64,000 nt of DNA from a bacterium. GTDB taxonomy: Bacteria > Armatimonadota > Zipacnadia > Zipacnadales > UBA11051. Position 1 is the stretch's first letter; every line of letters begins with the position of its first letter. The translations under genes and the position numbers were made by a program. Shown here one piece after another: positions 16,519 through 25,900 of the stretch. Below the pieces are notes generated by a model. That model was not told the origin of the DNA. It did no database searches and saw nothing but the letters and a program-made list of their open reading frames with translations. Where the stretch lies: the NCBI GenBank assembly GCA_030604405.1, contig JAUVVY010000005.1:1-64000 (forward strand), given 5' to 3'.

Positions 16519-18375
16519 TCACCAGAAACGCGGCAGCTTCGGTATGCCAACAGATGGATAAAGCCACTTGAAATAGCGTCTGAAGGGCAATAAGAAGCTG
16601 TGCACGGGATACCTGACTTCTTCGGCCGGATGGTCCTCTCCGCACAGCCAAACCGGCACCTCTCGAATTTTAGAGCGGCCGATTCTGGATATGAGGTAGG
16701 CCAGCAGCAAGCATCCGGCAAAGGCGGCCAGGATCATCAGCGGCCCCCAGGCTCCTACAGCGCCGCTTTCCGGCACGCGCAGGCTGATGTTGAGGACCGA
16801 ATCGCCGAAGATGGCGTTGAAATCGAGGCCGTGGCCGGCGCTGAGGGTTGTCGAGACCGTCCGGTACAGGTACTTGATGGGCAGCAGCGGCACTACCCCG
16901 AATAGCACGCAGAAAACCGCGAGGATTGCCTGGGCAGCCACCATGCTAGCGGGCACCTCGCGCCGTTCGACCGACTGCTCAACATGAAGGCTGCCGAGAA
17001 ACACCAGGCCCAGGAATTTGAGGAAAGAGGCCAGCGTAATGGCTGATATGAAGATGGCAATAATGCCCAGGAATACCATCAGTGGCATGTGAAATCCGGC
17101 CAGCAGGGAGCTTTCAAAGATAAGCCACTTGCTGGCGAAGCCGTTGAAACCGGGTATGCCGGAAATGGCGAGGGAGGCAATGATGGCCATGGCCGCCGTG
17201 GCGGGCATTATGCGCATCAATCCGCCGGCCTTGTCCATGTCGCGAGTGCCTGTTCGATACAGCGCCGCACCGGCGTTGAGAAATAGCAAGGCCTTGAATG
17301 CGGAATGGTTTATCGCGTGGAAAAGGGCTGCGACGAGAGCCAGGGCCGCCAGCTCCGGACGGGTCGGCAGGAAAGCTACGCCGATGCCGATCGCCAGCCA
17401 GATGTAGCCCATCTGGCCGATGGCATGAAACGCCAGCAAACGCTTGGTGTCGCTTTGTTGTAGCGCCGTGAGCGTACCTATGACCATCGAAGCCGTGCCA
17501 AAGAGCGCAACCACGACTCCCCACACGACAGTTGCAGCCGACAAGGGCATCATCACGGCCAGGACCAGGAGACAGCGATAAACGCCCATCTTCTCCATGC
17601 AGCCGGGCATCACCGCGGAGAAGGGAGAAGGGGCTGCTGGCTGGGCGTGCGGCACCCAGAAGCCGAAGGGCAAGATGCCCGCTTTGGTGGCGGCAGCCAC
17701 CATAAACAGACCGATGCACAGGTGGGCCAGCCACGGCCTGGCAATCATCAGCGCCGCTAGCGCCTGCCTGAAGTCCTCGATTGCGAATGAGCGTGTCGGT
17801 GTGTGCAGATAGAGTATGATGACAGCAATTGCCATGAGCACTACGGCTGTCTGGCTGACGATGAAGTAGATGACAGCCGACTGGCGAACTTCGGCATCGC
17901 GCTTCTCGAATACTATCAGCGCGTAGGACGTGAGCGTCATGATCTCCCAGAATACGACAAAGAAGAACAGGTTGTGCACCGACAGAATGGCGACTATGCT
18001 GGCGAAAAACAGGAGTAGCATCGGGTAGTAGCGCGCCAGGCTGTATTCGTCGTAGATGAGCATGTAGCGGATGGAATACAGCGTACTGCACACGGCCGAC
18101 AGCGCCGTTATCAGTAGGAAGACAGCGCTAAGTTGGTCAATCTCAAATATCAGCGCGGTGTTTACCCAGGGGATGTAAAGCACCGGGGAGGCGCTGTGCA
18201 CCGGCCCAGTGGTCAGTACCGCGAACGCCAATTGGGTCACGAAAGCAGACGCGATAAGGGCGGAAAAGAATGCCACATAGCCGGTGGCGAGCCGGTTCTT
18301 GGCCACAAGTGCCGCGATCACAGCACCTGCGACCAGCACAACAATAGCGGCAATCAGCAGATCAGCGCCTGTCAT
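16519..18375 (-). CDS. Hydrogenase antiporter-like membrane subunit, NuoL/M/N family (HyfB/HycC/EchA)
   Basis: A 618-residue protein with about 15-16 membrane helices of the Mrp-antiporter/NuoL family, which pumps protons or sodium ions. Key charged residues are kept: the glutamate in FWEIMTLTSYAL (TM5), the lysine in AAATKAGILPFGFWVPHAQ (TM7), the lysine in MEKMGVYR (TM8) and the lysine in GFASKWLIF (TM12). Only one such subunit is encoded, as in formate hydrogenlyase-1 and Ech, so the stoichiometry of pumping should be low. The long C-terminal lateral helix of NuoL is not evident. The start (ATG 18375) has only a weak AGGA ribosome-binding site. Confidence 0.92.
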   Translation of the reverse strand: MTGADLLIAAIVVLVAGAVIAALVAKNRLATGYVAFFSALIASAFVTQLAFAVLTTGPVHSASPVLYIPWVNTALIFEIDQLSAVFLLITALSAVCSTLYSIRYMLIYDEYSLARYYPMLLLFFASIVAILSVHNLFFFVVFWEIMTLTSYALIVFEKRDAEVRQSAVIYFIVSQTAVVLMAIAVIILYLHTPTRSFAIEDFRQALAALMIARPWLAHLCIGLFMVAAATKAGILPFGFWVPHAQPAAPSPFSAVMPGCMEKMGVYRCLLVLAVMMPLSAATVVWGVVVALFGTASMVIGTLTALQQSDTKRLLAFHAIGQMGYIWLAIGIGVAFLPTRPELAALALVAALFHAINHSAFKALLFLNAGAALYRTGTRDMDKAGGLMRIMPATAAMAIIASLAISGIPGFNGFASKWLIFESSLLAGFHMPLMVFLGIIAIFISAITLASFLKFLGLVFLGSLHVEQSVERREVPASMVAAQAILAVFCVLFGVVPLLPIKYLYRTVSTTLSAGHGLDFNAIFGDSVLNISLRVPESGAVGAWGPLMILAAFAGCLLLAYLISRIGRSKIREVPVWLCGEDHPAEEVRYPVHSFLLPFRRYFKWLYPSVGIPKLPRFW

Positions 18376-18390
18376 TGTCGGTTCACATTC

Positions 18391-18888
18391 CTAAGTCCGT
18401 TCATTGTTGCACAGTCTGGGGTCCTGTGCACCAGCAGGCAAGGCGGCCACGAATCTGTCAATCGCCTGCGCAACTGGCTCGGTCAGACACTGTTGCCATT
18501 CCAGGCTGGCGGGCTGAATTGCCAGTATCACGACACGCTTGTTGCATTGTGTGGTCAGCAATTTGGCCAGGAGGCTCAGCGAGCAGTTGTGTGTAGATAT
18601 GTTGCTGCCGGCCAATTGCTGCGGCTCCAGGAGCCTGATTTCCCCTGCCGGGACGCCCATGTCCGCCGCATCCACGAACATAACGGTGGCGGCCGGTGTG
18701 TTGCGCATCTCGGCCAGATAATTTTCCGGCACCTCTTCGCAGTGGAGGTACTGCATGCCGAGTTTGTCGGCCAGAGCGCGTCCGAGTACCAGGCCGGCCG
18801 CGTCATCGCCGCGCTGCGGGTTGCCGACGCCGACCACGAGCACCTCATTGCTGTTGCACATTGCCGCCAGGTCCTTCATGCTTGCCAC
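18391..18888 (-). CDS. hycI: Hydrogenase maturation endopeptidase, HycI family
   Basis: This 165-residue protein matches the nickel-dependent proteases that trim the C-terminal tail of hydrogenase large subunits. Three family motifs are present: VGVGNPQRGDDAAG (first metal Asp), MFVDAADMGVPAGEIRLL (second metal Asp) and STHN (metal His), all typical of HycI. Its target should be the 24-residue tail of the large subunit in this operon. The start is probably GTG 18888, with GAGG seven bases before it; ATG 18879 is an alternative. Genes for the HypA-F metal-centre assembly proteins are not in the window. Confidence 0.92.
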   Translation of the reverse strand: MASMKDLAAMCNSNEVLVVGVGNPQRGDDAAGLVLGRALADKLGMQYLHCEEVPENYLAEMRNTPAATVMFVDAADMGVPAGEIRLLEPQQLAGSNISTHNCSLSLLAKLLTTQCNKRVVILAIQPASLEWQQCLTEPVAQAIDRFVAALPAGAQDPRLCNNERT

Positions 18889-18906
18889 GGCGGAACCTCA
18901 CAAAGC

Positions 18907-18925
18907 GTCGGGCTGGCAACCCGAC
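18907..18925. repeat. TCGGGC-type hairpin between operon genes
   Basis: GTCGGG (18907-18912) pairs with CCCGAC (18920-18925) around a seven-base loop. It sits in the 52-base gap between the flavoprotein and protease genes and resembles the hairpins at 5594, 9708 and 44780. Confidence 0.5.
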
Positions 18926-18940
18926 ACACGGGATAATGAT

Positions 18941-19798
18941 CTATAACGCGTGCTGGAAGTCCTGCATCTGCTGGACTTCGTCATAGCGGAAGACGGGGCC
19001 ATCGAGGCAGACGTACTTGTCGCGTATGAGGCAGTGGCCGCATTTTCCGACGCCACATTTCATGTGCGCTTCCATGTTAATGTACATCTGCTCGTAGCTG
19101 ACCTCCAACTGCTCCAGGATGGTGACGACGGGCACTATCATGACGGCCGGCCCGCACATAAAGACGGTTGTGTTGTCCGGCTGTAATTGCAGCCGGTCCA
19201 CCAGCTCGGAAACGTAACCTGCGTTGCCGACCCAGCTCTCGTCGGCCACGTCCACGGTCTGCTGACATTTGATCTCGGGCGCTTCGGTCCAGGCTTGCAG
19301 GTCGTCTTTGTAAACGCGGTCCTGAGGCGTGCGAGCACCATAGAGAAGAGTCAGTTGCCCGTAATCGTCGCGGCGGTCGAGGATGTAAAAGATGGTCGCC
19401 CTTAGTGTCGGCAGGCCGAGACCGCCGGCAATGATGAGTATGTCGCGGCCCAGGTTTTCCGCAAGCGGAAAGCCATTGCCCATCGGGCCGCGCATCCCTA
19501 CGTAGTCTCCCACGTGCATCCGGTGCAGCGGAACGGTCACGATGCCTGCGGGGTAGCGGCGCACCGTGATCTGGAGGAGATGGGTCTGGGCCGGGGATGA
19601 AGCCAGCCCAAAAGGCGCCTCACCGGAGCCCAGCACCGATAGCTCGATGAATTGCCCGGGATCAAAGTCCATGCCGGGATCGTCGTCCGGCAGGCGGAGC
19701 GTGAAGGTCCTCTCCGTGCGTGTCTCGATGTGGATATCGGTAATGGTGGCAAGACGTGGTATGTAGTCTTCCGAGCGGTTCATGAGTTTTCTCGTCAT
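18941..19798 (-). CDS. FAD/NAD(P)-binding oxidoreductase, sulfhydrogenase gamma (HydG) / AsrB-like
   Basis: A 285-residue flavoprotein of the ferredoxin-NADP reductase fold, as found in cytoplasmic sulfhydrogenases (HydG) and anaerobic sulfite reductase subunit B. It would exchange electrons with NAD(P)H. An FAD-binding barrel (about 15-110, with GQFIEL and GLASSP) is followed by a nucleotide domain with GPMGNGFP, IIAGGLGLPTLRA and FMCGP. The C-terminal cysteines CGVGKCGHC plus VCLDGPVF ligate a [2Fe-2S] cluster. Its ATG directly abuts the TAG of the upstream FeS-protein gene, so the two are co-translated. It sets the electron donor or acceptor of the hydrogenase complex as a pyridine nucleotide. 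Confidence 0.92.
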   Translation of the reverse strand: MTRKLMNRSEDYIPRLATITDIHIETRTERTFTLRLPDDDPGMDFDPGQFIELSVLGSGEAPFGLASSPAQTHLLQITVRRYPAGIVTVPLHRMHVGDYVGMRGPMGNGFPLAENLGRDILIIAGGLGLPTLRATIFYILDRRDDYGQLTLLYGARTPQDRVYKDDLQAWTEAPEIKCQQTVDVADESWVGNAGYVSELVDRLQLQPDNTTVFMCGPAVMIVPVVTILEQLEVSYEQMYINMEAHMKCGVGKCGHCLIRDKYVCLDGPVFRYDEVQQMQDFQHAL

Positions 19799-20881
19799 CT
19801 ATCCAGTTTTTGTCTCTTCAGGCGGTCCGCGGCGGATCAGCTCGCACACAGTGGGCATACCCATGTGGCCCAGACAGGTGATTATGCAGCGGCCGCAGCC
19901 GACACAGCCGTAGCGGCCGCGCTGTTCGAAATGATCGTAGGCGAGCTTGTGGAAGGCATACATGCGTGCGCGCTGTGGTGTAGGGAAGCCGCGCACGCCG
20001 CCGGCCTCGCGCGGATAGGCAAACAGGCGACAGGAGTCCAACTGCCGGACCCTGCCCCCAGTCTTATCGTCATAGGTGAGGTCATTTACGTCAAAACAGG
20101 TGCAGACCGGGCACAGATACGAGCAAGCGCCGCAACTGTAGCAGTGCTGGGCGATCTCCTCCCAGGTTTCGGCATTGACCTTGTACGCACTGACGCGGCG
20201 AATGGCGGCGGCGAGATTTGCCTGGACCTCGAAGAGCTCGTGGATGGCCTTGTCTTTCTGCGCGTCGCGTAGTTGGATGATTTCCGGTGTGGCCGGCTGC
20301 AAGAGTTCGCGCCACTGCTGACGGATGCGCTCGCCTTTTGCGGTGGCGATCTCGACCAGGTATGTGTCGCTCACCGGGGTCAATTGCACGTCATAGCCGG
20401 ATTCGCTGACCGGCCCACCGCCCTCGCAGCACGGGCAAAAACAGCTCTCTGCCGCCGGCTCGGCACAGGCCATGGCGATGAGAGTGGCGGCTTGACGGCG
20501 GCGCTGGTAGAGCATATCAACCGGCTCGCGCTGCAGGAAAAAGCGATCGAGGCACTCAATGGCTGCAACGTCACAGGGCCTGATGCCGAAGATGATAAAT
20601 GGGCTGGGCGGCGGCGGCGGGGTAATCTGGGGGGGCGCGTCGTCCTTGAGAGAATATTCGAAATAGACTTCCTTGCCTGGGCGCAGATGCTGGACGGGTG
20701 AGACCAGGGAGTTGCCGAAATCGAGTTCGATCGCCGCGGGGTTCCTGACCTGGCGGAAAAAGATGTCGTCCTTCGGGGCCCGGGTCGGGGCGATGATGTG
20801 ATCTCCCAGCTCAAAGAGCTGTTGCAGGGCCTGGGGGAGTCTGTCGGCCCCAAGTACGTAGTTCTCCACCTGGCCGTGCAT
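19799..20881 (-). CDS. 4Fe-4S protein, sulfhydrogenase beta (HydB) / AsrA-like
   Basis: A 360-residue iron-sulfur protein that in sulfhydrogenases relays electrons between the flavoprotein and the hydrogenase. The conserved N-terminal part contains IFGIRPCDVAAIECLDRFF and the cysteine segment CFCPCCEGGG. The C-terminal part carries two ferredoxin-like clusters: CYSCGACSYLCPVCTCFDV and CVGCGRCIITCLGHMG. The start codon lies one base past the stop of the molybdopterin-type gene (TGA-G-ATG), and GAGGAGG within that gene's end acts as ribosome-binding site. Pairing with the gamma-like subunit makes a complete NAD(P)H-reacting module. Confidence 0.92.
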   Translation of the reverse strand: MHGQVENYVLGADRLPQALQQLFELGDHIIAPTRAPKDDIFFRQVRNPAAIELDFGNSLVSPVQHLRPGKEVYFEYSLKDDAPPQITPPPPPSPFIIFGIRPCDVAAIECLDRFFLQREPVDMLYQRRRQAATLIAMACAEPAAESCFCPCCEGGGPVSESGYDVQLTPVSDTYLVEIATAKGERIRQQWRELLQPATPEIIQLRDAQKDKAIHELFEVQANLAAAIRRVSAYKVNAETWEEIAQHCYSCGACSYLCPVCTCFDVNDLTYDDKTGGRVRQLDSCRLFAYPREAGGVRGFPTPQRARMYAFHKLAYDHFEQRGRYGCVGCGRCIITCLGHMGMPTVCELIRRGPPEETKTG

Positions 20882-20882
20882 C

Positions 20883-22742
20883 TCAGCCCCTCCTCACTCT
20901 GGCGGGAGTGCGACGATAGGCGAGGGCGCAACTGCGTCTGTCGCAACGTGCCGGGCCCATCAGAATCTCCATGAGGTGCCTCTGGTGTGCGGGAAGTAGA
21001 ATAAGCCCCTTGTCAAGATTGGGGTAGGGATAAGCAGCAACTTCAGCCCGGCCCCTGGCGGTCTGGACGATGACCGGACGGCCCGGTTTGAGTTCGTCCT
21101 TCTCCATGTCATCAGGATTCATCATGATATGGCTGGCCCGCCAGTCGCGCATCTCGCGGTAAAGCAATGGCAATGACCACATGCGCCCGTCGTATATCCA
21201 CCAGTGGGCATCATATCGGCCCATGAGAGTGTATTGCCACTTCTCGGGGTCGGCGACCTCGATGGGTGCATAGTCGCTCTGTTCCACGATGCTGTAATCC
21301 TGGTTCGGCGGGATAGCCTGCAGATCTACATCGAGTTCGTTCCGTCTGCGCAGGGCGGCTGGCGAGATATCCTGATAGCCGGCGATCTGGCCGTTGATCT
21401 GGTGCCATATCTCTCTAACCGTCTGCGGGCCGGGCTCGTGTCCCAGGCGCTGCGCCAACTCCGCGAAGATCTGCGGCACGTATCTGCACTGTCGCCACGG
21501 ACGCACCACCTGACCATTCCAGCGGACCTTGCCGTCGAGGGTGGTGAAGCTGCCTTCACGCTCGCCGTAGCCACACATGGGCAACGTCACGTCGGCAATG
21601 CGGCTGGTAGCGGTGCGGAAGCTGTCAACGACGATAAGGACATCCAGCATGTCCCTGAGCTCGTCCATGCCGTCCCGGTCCAGCCAGCTCATCAGCTCTT
21701 CAGCGATGACGATTAGCCCGTCGAGGTGGTGCAGGTTTGCGTCGAGCATTTCGAACAGGCCCAGGCCGCCGTTGCCAGGCTGCTCCGACAGATAGGGCAC
21801 GACACCCATGTGCCCCAGACCGACAGAGTTAGGAGTGCCGTTGACCGCGAAGACCTTCGCCACGTCGCCCTTGCAGGCGTTGATGCTGGCAGCGAGTTCG
21901 CTGACCACCATGCCGGCATGGGGCGTGGAAAAGGCTCGTGTAGAGAGGACTATGGCCACCTTTGAGCTCTGGTCGAGCATCTCGACGAGCCGGGCAAAAT
22001 CGTCGGCCAACTGCTCGGGTCCAAGCTCGGCCAGGTCCGCTGAGATCTCGGCGCCGCAGTCGGTCTCCAGCGTCTCGGCGAGCAGATGTAGGACCGCTGT
22101 GACGGCCCCCGGGGCGTGTTTCAAGTAAAGATCGGCCACTTGGCCCAGGCCGTCGTCAATCTGGTCAACGACCGCCAGCGAAGCGCCCATTTGCTGGGCC
22201 CGGGTTACCCACGAGCAAGCCTGCGCGTTGAGATAGCCGAGATTCGAGCTGAGACAGATAATGAGATCGTAGTTGACCAAGTCGCGCAAGGGCGGTCGCC
22301 CGTATGGCCGGCCGGAGAACTGCTCCAATCCCCAGATAGTCGGACCATCTACACTTCTGCCGAAGTTGTCTATGTTCGGGGTATCCAGCACATCCCTGGC
22401 AAAATGCGCGACGGCGAATCCTTCCTCGTTGGTGAGGTGCCCGGCAGTTAGTACTCCGAGACCAGGCTGAGGCCCATTCAGCATCGGCTGGAGAAGCTGT
22501 GCAGTGCGGTCAAGGGCCTCATCCCAGGAGGCAGGGGAGCCATGAACAAGGGGTGTGCCGAGATGCAGAGAACTGCGCACCATATCGCCGACCTGCCAGC
22601 CACGCATACAAAGCCGACCTTCGGAAACAGCATCGGCCCGGCTGGGCGCAGTCAGGACGAGTTTGTCGTCTTCAGACTCCAAATACAACCCGCAACCCGC
22701 CCCACAACATGGGCAGACCGCGGGAACAAGTTTGGACATCAC
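20883..22742 (-). CDS. Molybdopterin-oxidoreductase (formate dehydrogenase alpha)-like subunit with degenerate active site
   Basis: A 619-residue protein of the FdhF/NuoG superfamily. The N-terminal [4Fe-4S] ligands Cys10, Cys13, Cys17 (CPCCGAGC) and Cys45 (GRLCMRG) are present. The domain order follows FdhF, including IDNFGRSVDGPTIWGLEQ (124-141), which aligns with the FdhF segment NVDCCARVUHGPSVAGL. At the catalytic positions, selenocysteine/cysteine is replaced by Val131 and the neighbouring histidine by Asp132; the lysine near the cluster is Arg47. Formate oxidation by the known mechanism is therefore unlikely, and the protein may act as an electron relay or scaffold as NuoG does. GTG 22742 and ATG 22739 are both possible starts. 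First gene of the operon. Confidence 0.88.
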   Translation of the reverse strand: MMSKLVPAVCPCCGAGCGLYLESEDDKLVLTAPSRADAVSEGRLCMRGWQVGDMVRSSLHLGTPLVHGSPASWDEALDRTAQLLQPMLNGPQPGLGVLTAGHLTNEEGFAVAHFARDVLDTPNIDNFGRSVDGPTIWGLEQFSGRPYGRPPLRDLVNYDLIICLSSNLGYLNAQACSWVTRAQQMGASLAVVDQIDDGLGQVADLYLKHAPGAVTAVLHLLAETLETDCGAEISADLAELGPEQLADDFARLVEMLDQSSKVAIVLSTRAFSTPHAGMVVSELAASINACKGDVAKVFAVNGTPNSVGLGHMGVVPYLSEQPGNGGLGLFEMLDANLHHLDGLIVIAEELMSWLDRDGMDELRDMLDVLIVVDSFRTATSRIADVTLPMCGYGEREGSFTTLDGKVRWNGQVVRPWRQCRYVPQIFAELAQRLGHEPGPQTVREIWHQINGQIAGYQDISPAALRRRNELDVDLQAIPPNQDYSIVEQSDYAPIEVADPEKWQYTLMGRYDAHWWIYDGRMWSLPLLYREMRDWRASHIMMNPDDMEKDELKPGRPVIVQTARGRAEVAAYPYPNLDKGLILLPAHQRHLMEILMGPARCDRRSCALAYRRTPARVRRG

Positions 22743-22958
22743 TACTTTTCCTTATGCCCCGCGACCGTCAATTAGCATGAATCTCAAGCAATACCGTCAG
22801 GCTTATTCGCCTCACATAGACGGATACCTTCGCATGAAGTTTCCTTTTGAAAGAATTAGTGACCTCTTTTTTGGAAGATTTTCTTGAGTACAGCCCGTTA
22901 CGCACTCAAGTTGCTCAGCAACAGCGGAGCGCCTGCGAATCAACAGGGAGCTTCATCC

Positions 22959-25900
22959 TCAGGGCAAAGGATATGACACAACGTGGCCGTCCGAGAGGGC
23001 GACGGCCAGAATTGCGTCCGCGCCGTCACCCAGCGTGGCCAGGAACCTCGGCGCGGCAGAGGTGCGCAATTCGCTGAGTAGCTCTCCGCCGCCGTCGGCT
23101 ATACGCACGAGGCCGCTTTCGTCGCAATAGGCAACTAAGCTGCCGCCAGGCCGGTCAATGACGATCGCATCATTGACGCACGAGCCGGCGCGGTCCTGCC
23201 AGAGCACCTCGCCCGAGCCATCAAGCACATACAGGTAGCCGGTGCCAGAGGCCAGGACTATCTCATTATTGCCGTCGCCGTTGACATCGCCCGCGCAGAG
23301 TCTGTTTGCCGGGTAGCCGAAATTGTCAAAGCGCCAGAGCGTATTTGAGGGATCCGCAAACGGGGTGGCGCGGAGGTCTCCGGTGGACGAGCCGGTTATC
23401 ACCTCAACCTTACCGTCACCGTCGAGGTCGGCCACCGCGTAACAGACGTCGCCGATGGAAGTGTACCTGCGGTATTTCACGGTCCCGTCGAAACCACATG
23501 CCTTGCTGGAGCCGTACTTGTCCGCCAGGAAGATCGCATCGGCGCTGCCGTCGCCGTCGGTGTCCTCGAAAGACATCGCCATCGAGCCGTGAAGTGCGTA
23601 GTCGTGCTTCCACAGCAACTGCCAGTCAGCAGTCAGCGCCTGTAGGTCGTAGTTGGCCATGCTGGCGAGGATGTCGGGTTTGCCGTTGGCGGTGATGTCG
23701 CCGACAAGCAGGTTGAAGACGGAATAAGCTCTGTCGCCAAAGCTGCGGGCCCAGGGCATGCCGCGCATCTCGTGCTGATCAAGCAACTCCCCGGCGGCGG
23801 ACAGTATGTAGATGTATGTGTCAGCGGATCCGACCACTATCTCATCGCCCGGATTGTCGCGCACGTCGCCGAAGGCCACATCGCGCACCAGGCTCTTTGC
23901 TGAAAAGCTCCACAACAGTTTGCCCGCTGTGTCGAGGCAGTGCAATACCGGTCCGCGGCAGACAAAGAGCCGCTGGCCGTTGCCGTCGTGCAGGTCGGCG
24001 GCCTTGATCCGCCATACTAAGCCGTCAGGCTCGAAAGCGCTCCAGAGGGGCTTAGTACCTTCGCGCTCGGCGGTGACGCGGCCGGCATCTGCGACAGGCT
24101 GGGCGTCGTTGATCGCCTGCTGAATAAGGGGAACCAGGAGTCTGCCGCTGGGAAAGTCGGCGAATCCGAACTGGCTACGGCCGGAATCCAGCGTGACTGA
24201 CTGCAATTCCCCGGCCACTTCGACTTCCAGCTCAGCGCCACCTTCAGGCGCAATGACGTTGAAGACGCCCGAGCCACTCAGATCTGCCACGATGTCAATC
24301 GGCGCGGTACTGGACAGCTTGATGCCTGCAAGATTGAGGCTGCGCAGGCGGCTGATGAAGATGTAGTCCGGGCTGAGGATTGCGGCCTGCAATTCGGCGC
24401 TCACGGCCGGACTGTCAACATCACCCAGCAGCGCCAGGGCGGGATCGGAGCCCTTGATGGCCACGAGATTATGGGCGATCTGCACGGGCGTCAGATCGCG
24501 GCGATACCCGCGGCGGCTGACATACATCAGAGATGCAAAAGTGACCGCATCACCGGCCTGGATCTGCCCGCTCTTGCGCTGGTGGAGGATGCTGACGGGC
24601 AGAACGATCCCTGCCCGCTCGTGATTTGTCACCCAGGCGGCATCCAGCGGCGCGGCCGGCTTGATGTGAAAGGCCCTGGTGAGGTCATCGGACACTTCCG
24701 GAGGCGGGGGCAGGCTCTCTGCCTCATAGACACGGGTTTCGCCATTCGCGTCCTGGAAGATGAAACGGTCAACGCGGACCGGCTGACGCTCGCGGAGCGT
24801 GACCAGTAGTAGATGCGGCCCGTCGCCCTCAAGTGTGACTTTGGGCGTGTCGGAGGTCAAGGCGTGGTCGGCGGCCGAGCGGCCGTAGCGGCCCTTGTTC
24901 ATGTGGAAGGACTGCTTGTCCCCGAGGTCAACCGAGATCCACAGCGAGTCGCTGCTGCTGTCAACGCCGTAGCCGATGACTGCCAGGGAGTACTCGCCGG
25001 CCGGCAGGTCCACGCCAAATGCAATCCGCGAAGTGCTGCGGTCCATCAGCAGAGCCCTGCCGCCGGAAGCCGTTTCGTCATCTGCCAGCAGACAGTCGCT
25101 GGTCTCGGCGGCGGCTCCCCGCTCTGCCACGAAGTCCTTGCCATTCACTATGTGCTGGTTGCCGGCTTCGTCAATCGTCTTCCAGGTGAGGTCGAAGTCA
25201 TAGTAGTCATCCTCGCGCGGGACCACGGTATCTGCGATCAGGAACCACTCGCCACGGTGCCACAGGATTTTGCGCTGCCAGTCACAGCCGTTGTACGCCC
25301 TGGTGTAGGTGTTGGTATAGCCGAGAAGGGCCACGTCTGCATATTCAGTGAGGCCGGAGAGACTCGGCACCAGCTTGTCGCAGCGGCCGTTGCGCAAGAT
25401 TGATACCATCGTGTGCTCGGTGGTGTTGCGGGTGAGATAATCGTGGTCCAACAGCCAGCGCTCGCCGCCTTCGACAAATTCGATAATCGAGTTGCCGTCG
25501 TAGTGCAGATGCTTGCCGCGCGAGTGGCCGTCCAGCAGGAGATACTGCCCTCCGCGGTTCCAGTTTTCGCGGAAGCTGATTTTGTCGAAGGAGTCCTGCT
25601 CCGGCACGTCGGACTTGGCGAACGGCTCGTTGTAACTCGGATAGGTCTGGACCCATTCATAGACCTGCGGGTCGGTCATGAACACATTGACGCCGGTGAA
25701 GCGATCCGCAGGGACAGGCTCTATGCCGCGCTCGTAGGGGTTCCGCCATGCGCCGCTTGTGTATTGCTGCAAGAGCCACTTGTAGCCGCCATCCCCCGTC
25801 CACCATAGAGCCAGCGGCAGCGCTTGCTGGGGCAAGTTGGGCCTGGATGAGACACCTGAGTCGCCGAAGCCGCTTGCCAGGCCCTGGTTGTCGCAGATGG

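Noticed and set aside
12253-22742. Reading the 12-23 kb operon as respiratory complex I
   Set aside because: The NuoD-like protein keeps both CxxC nickel motifs, a HycI protease is present, and NuoE/F/A/J/K are missing; it is a group 4 hydrogenase.
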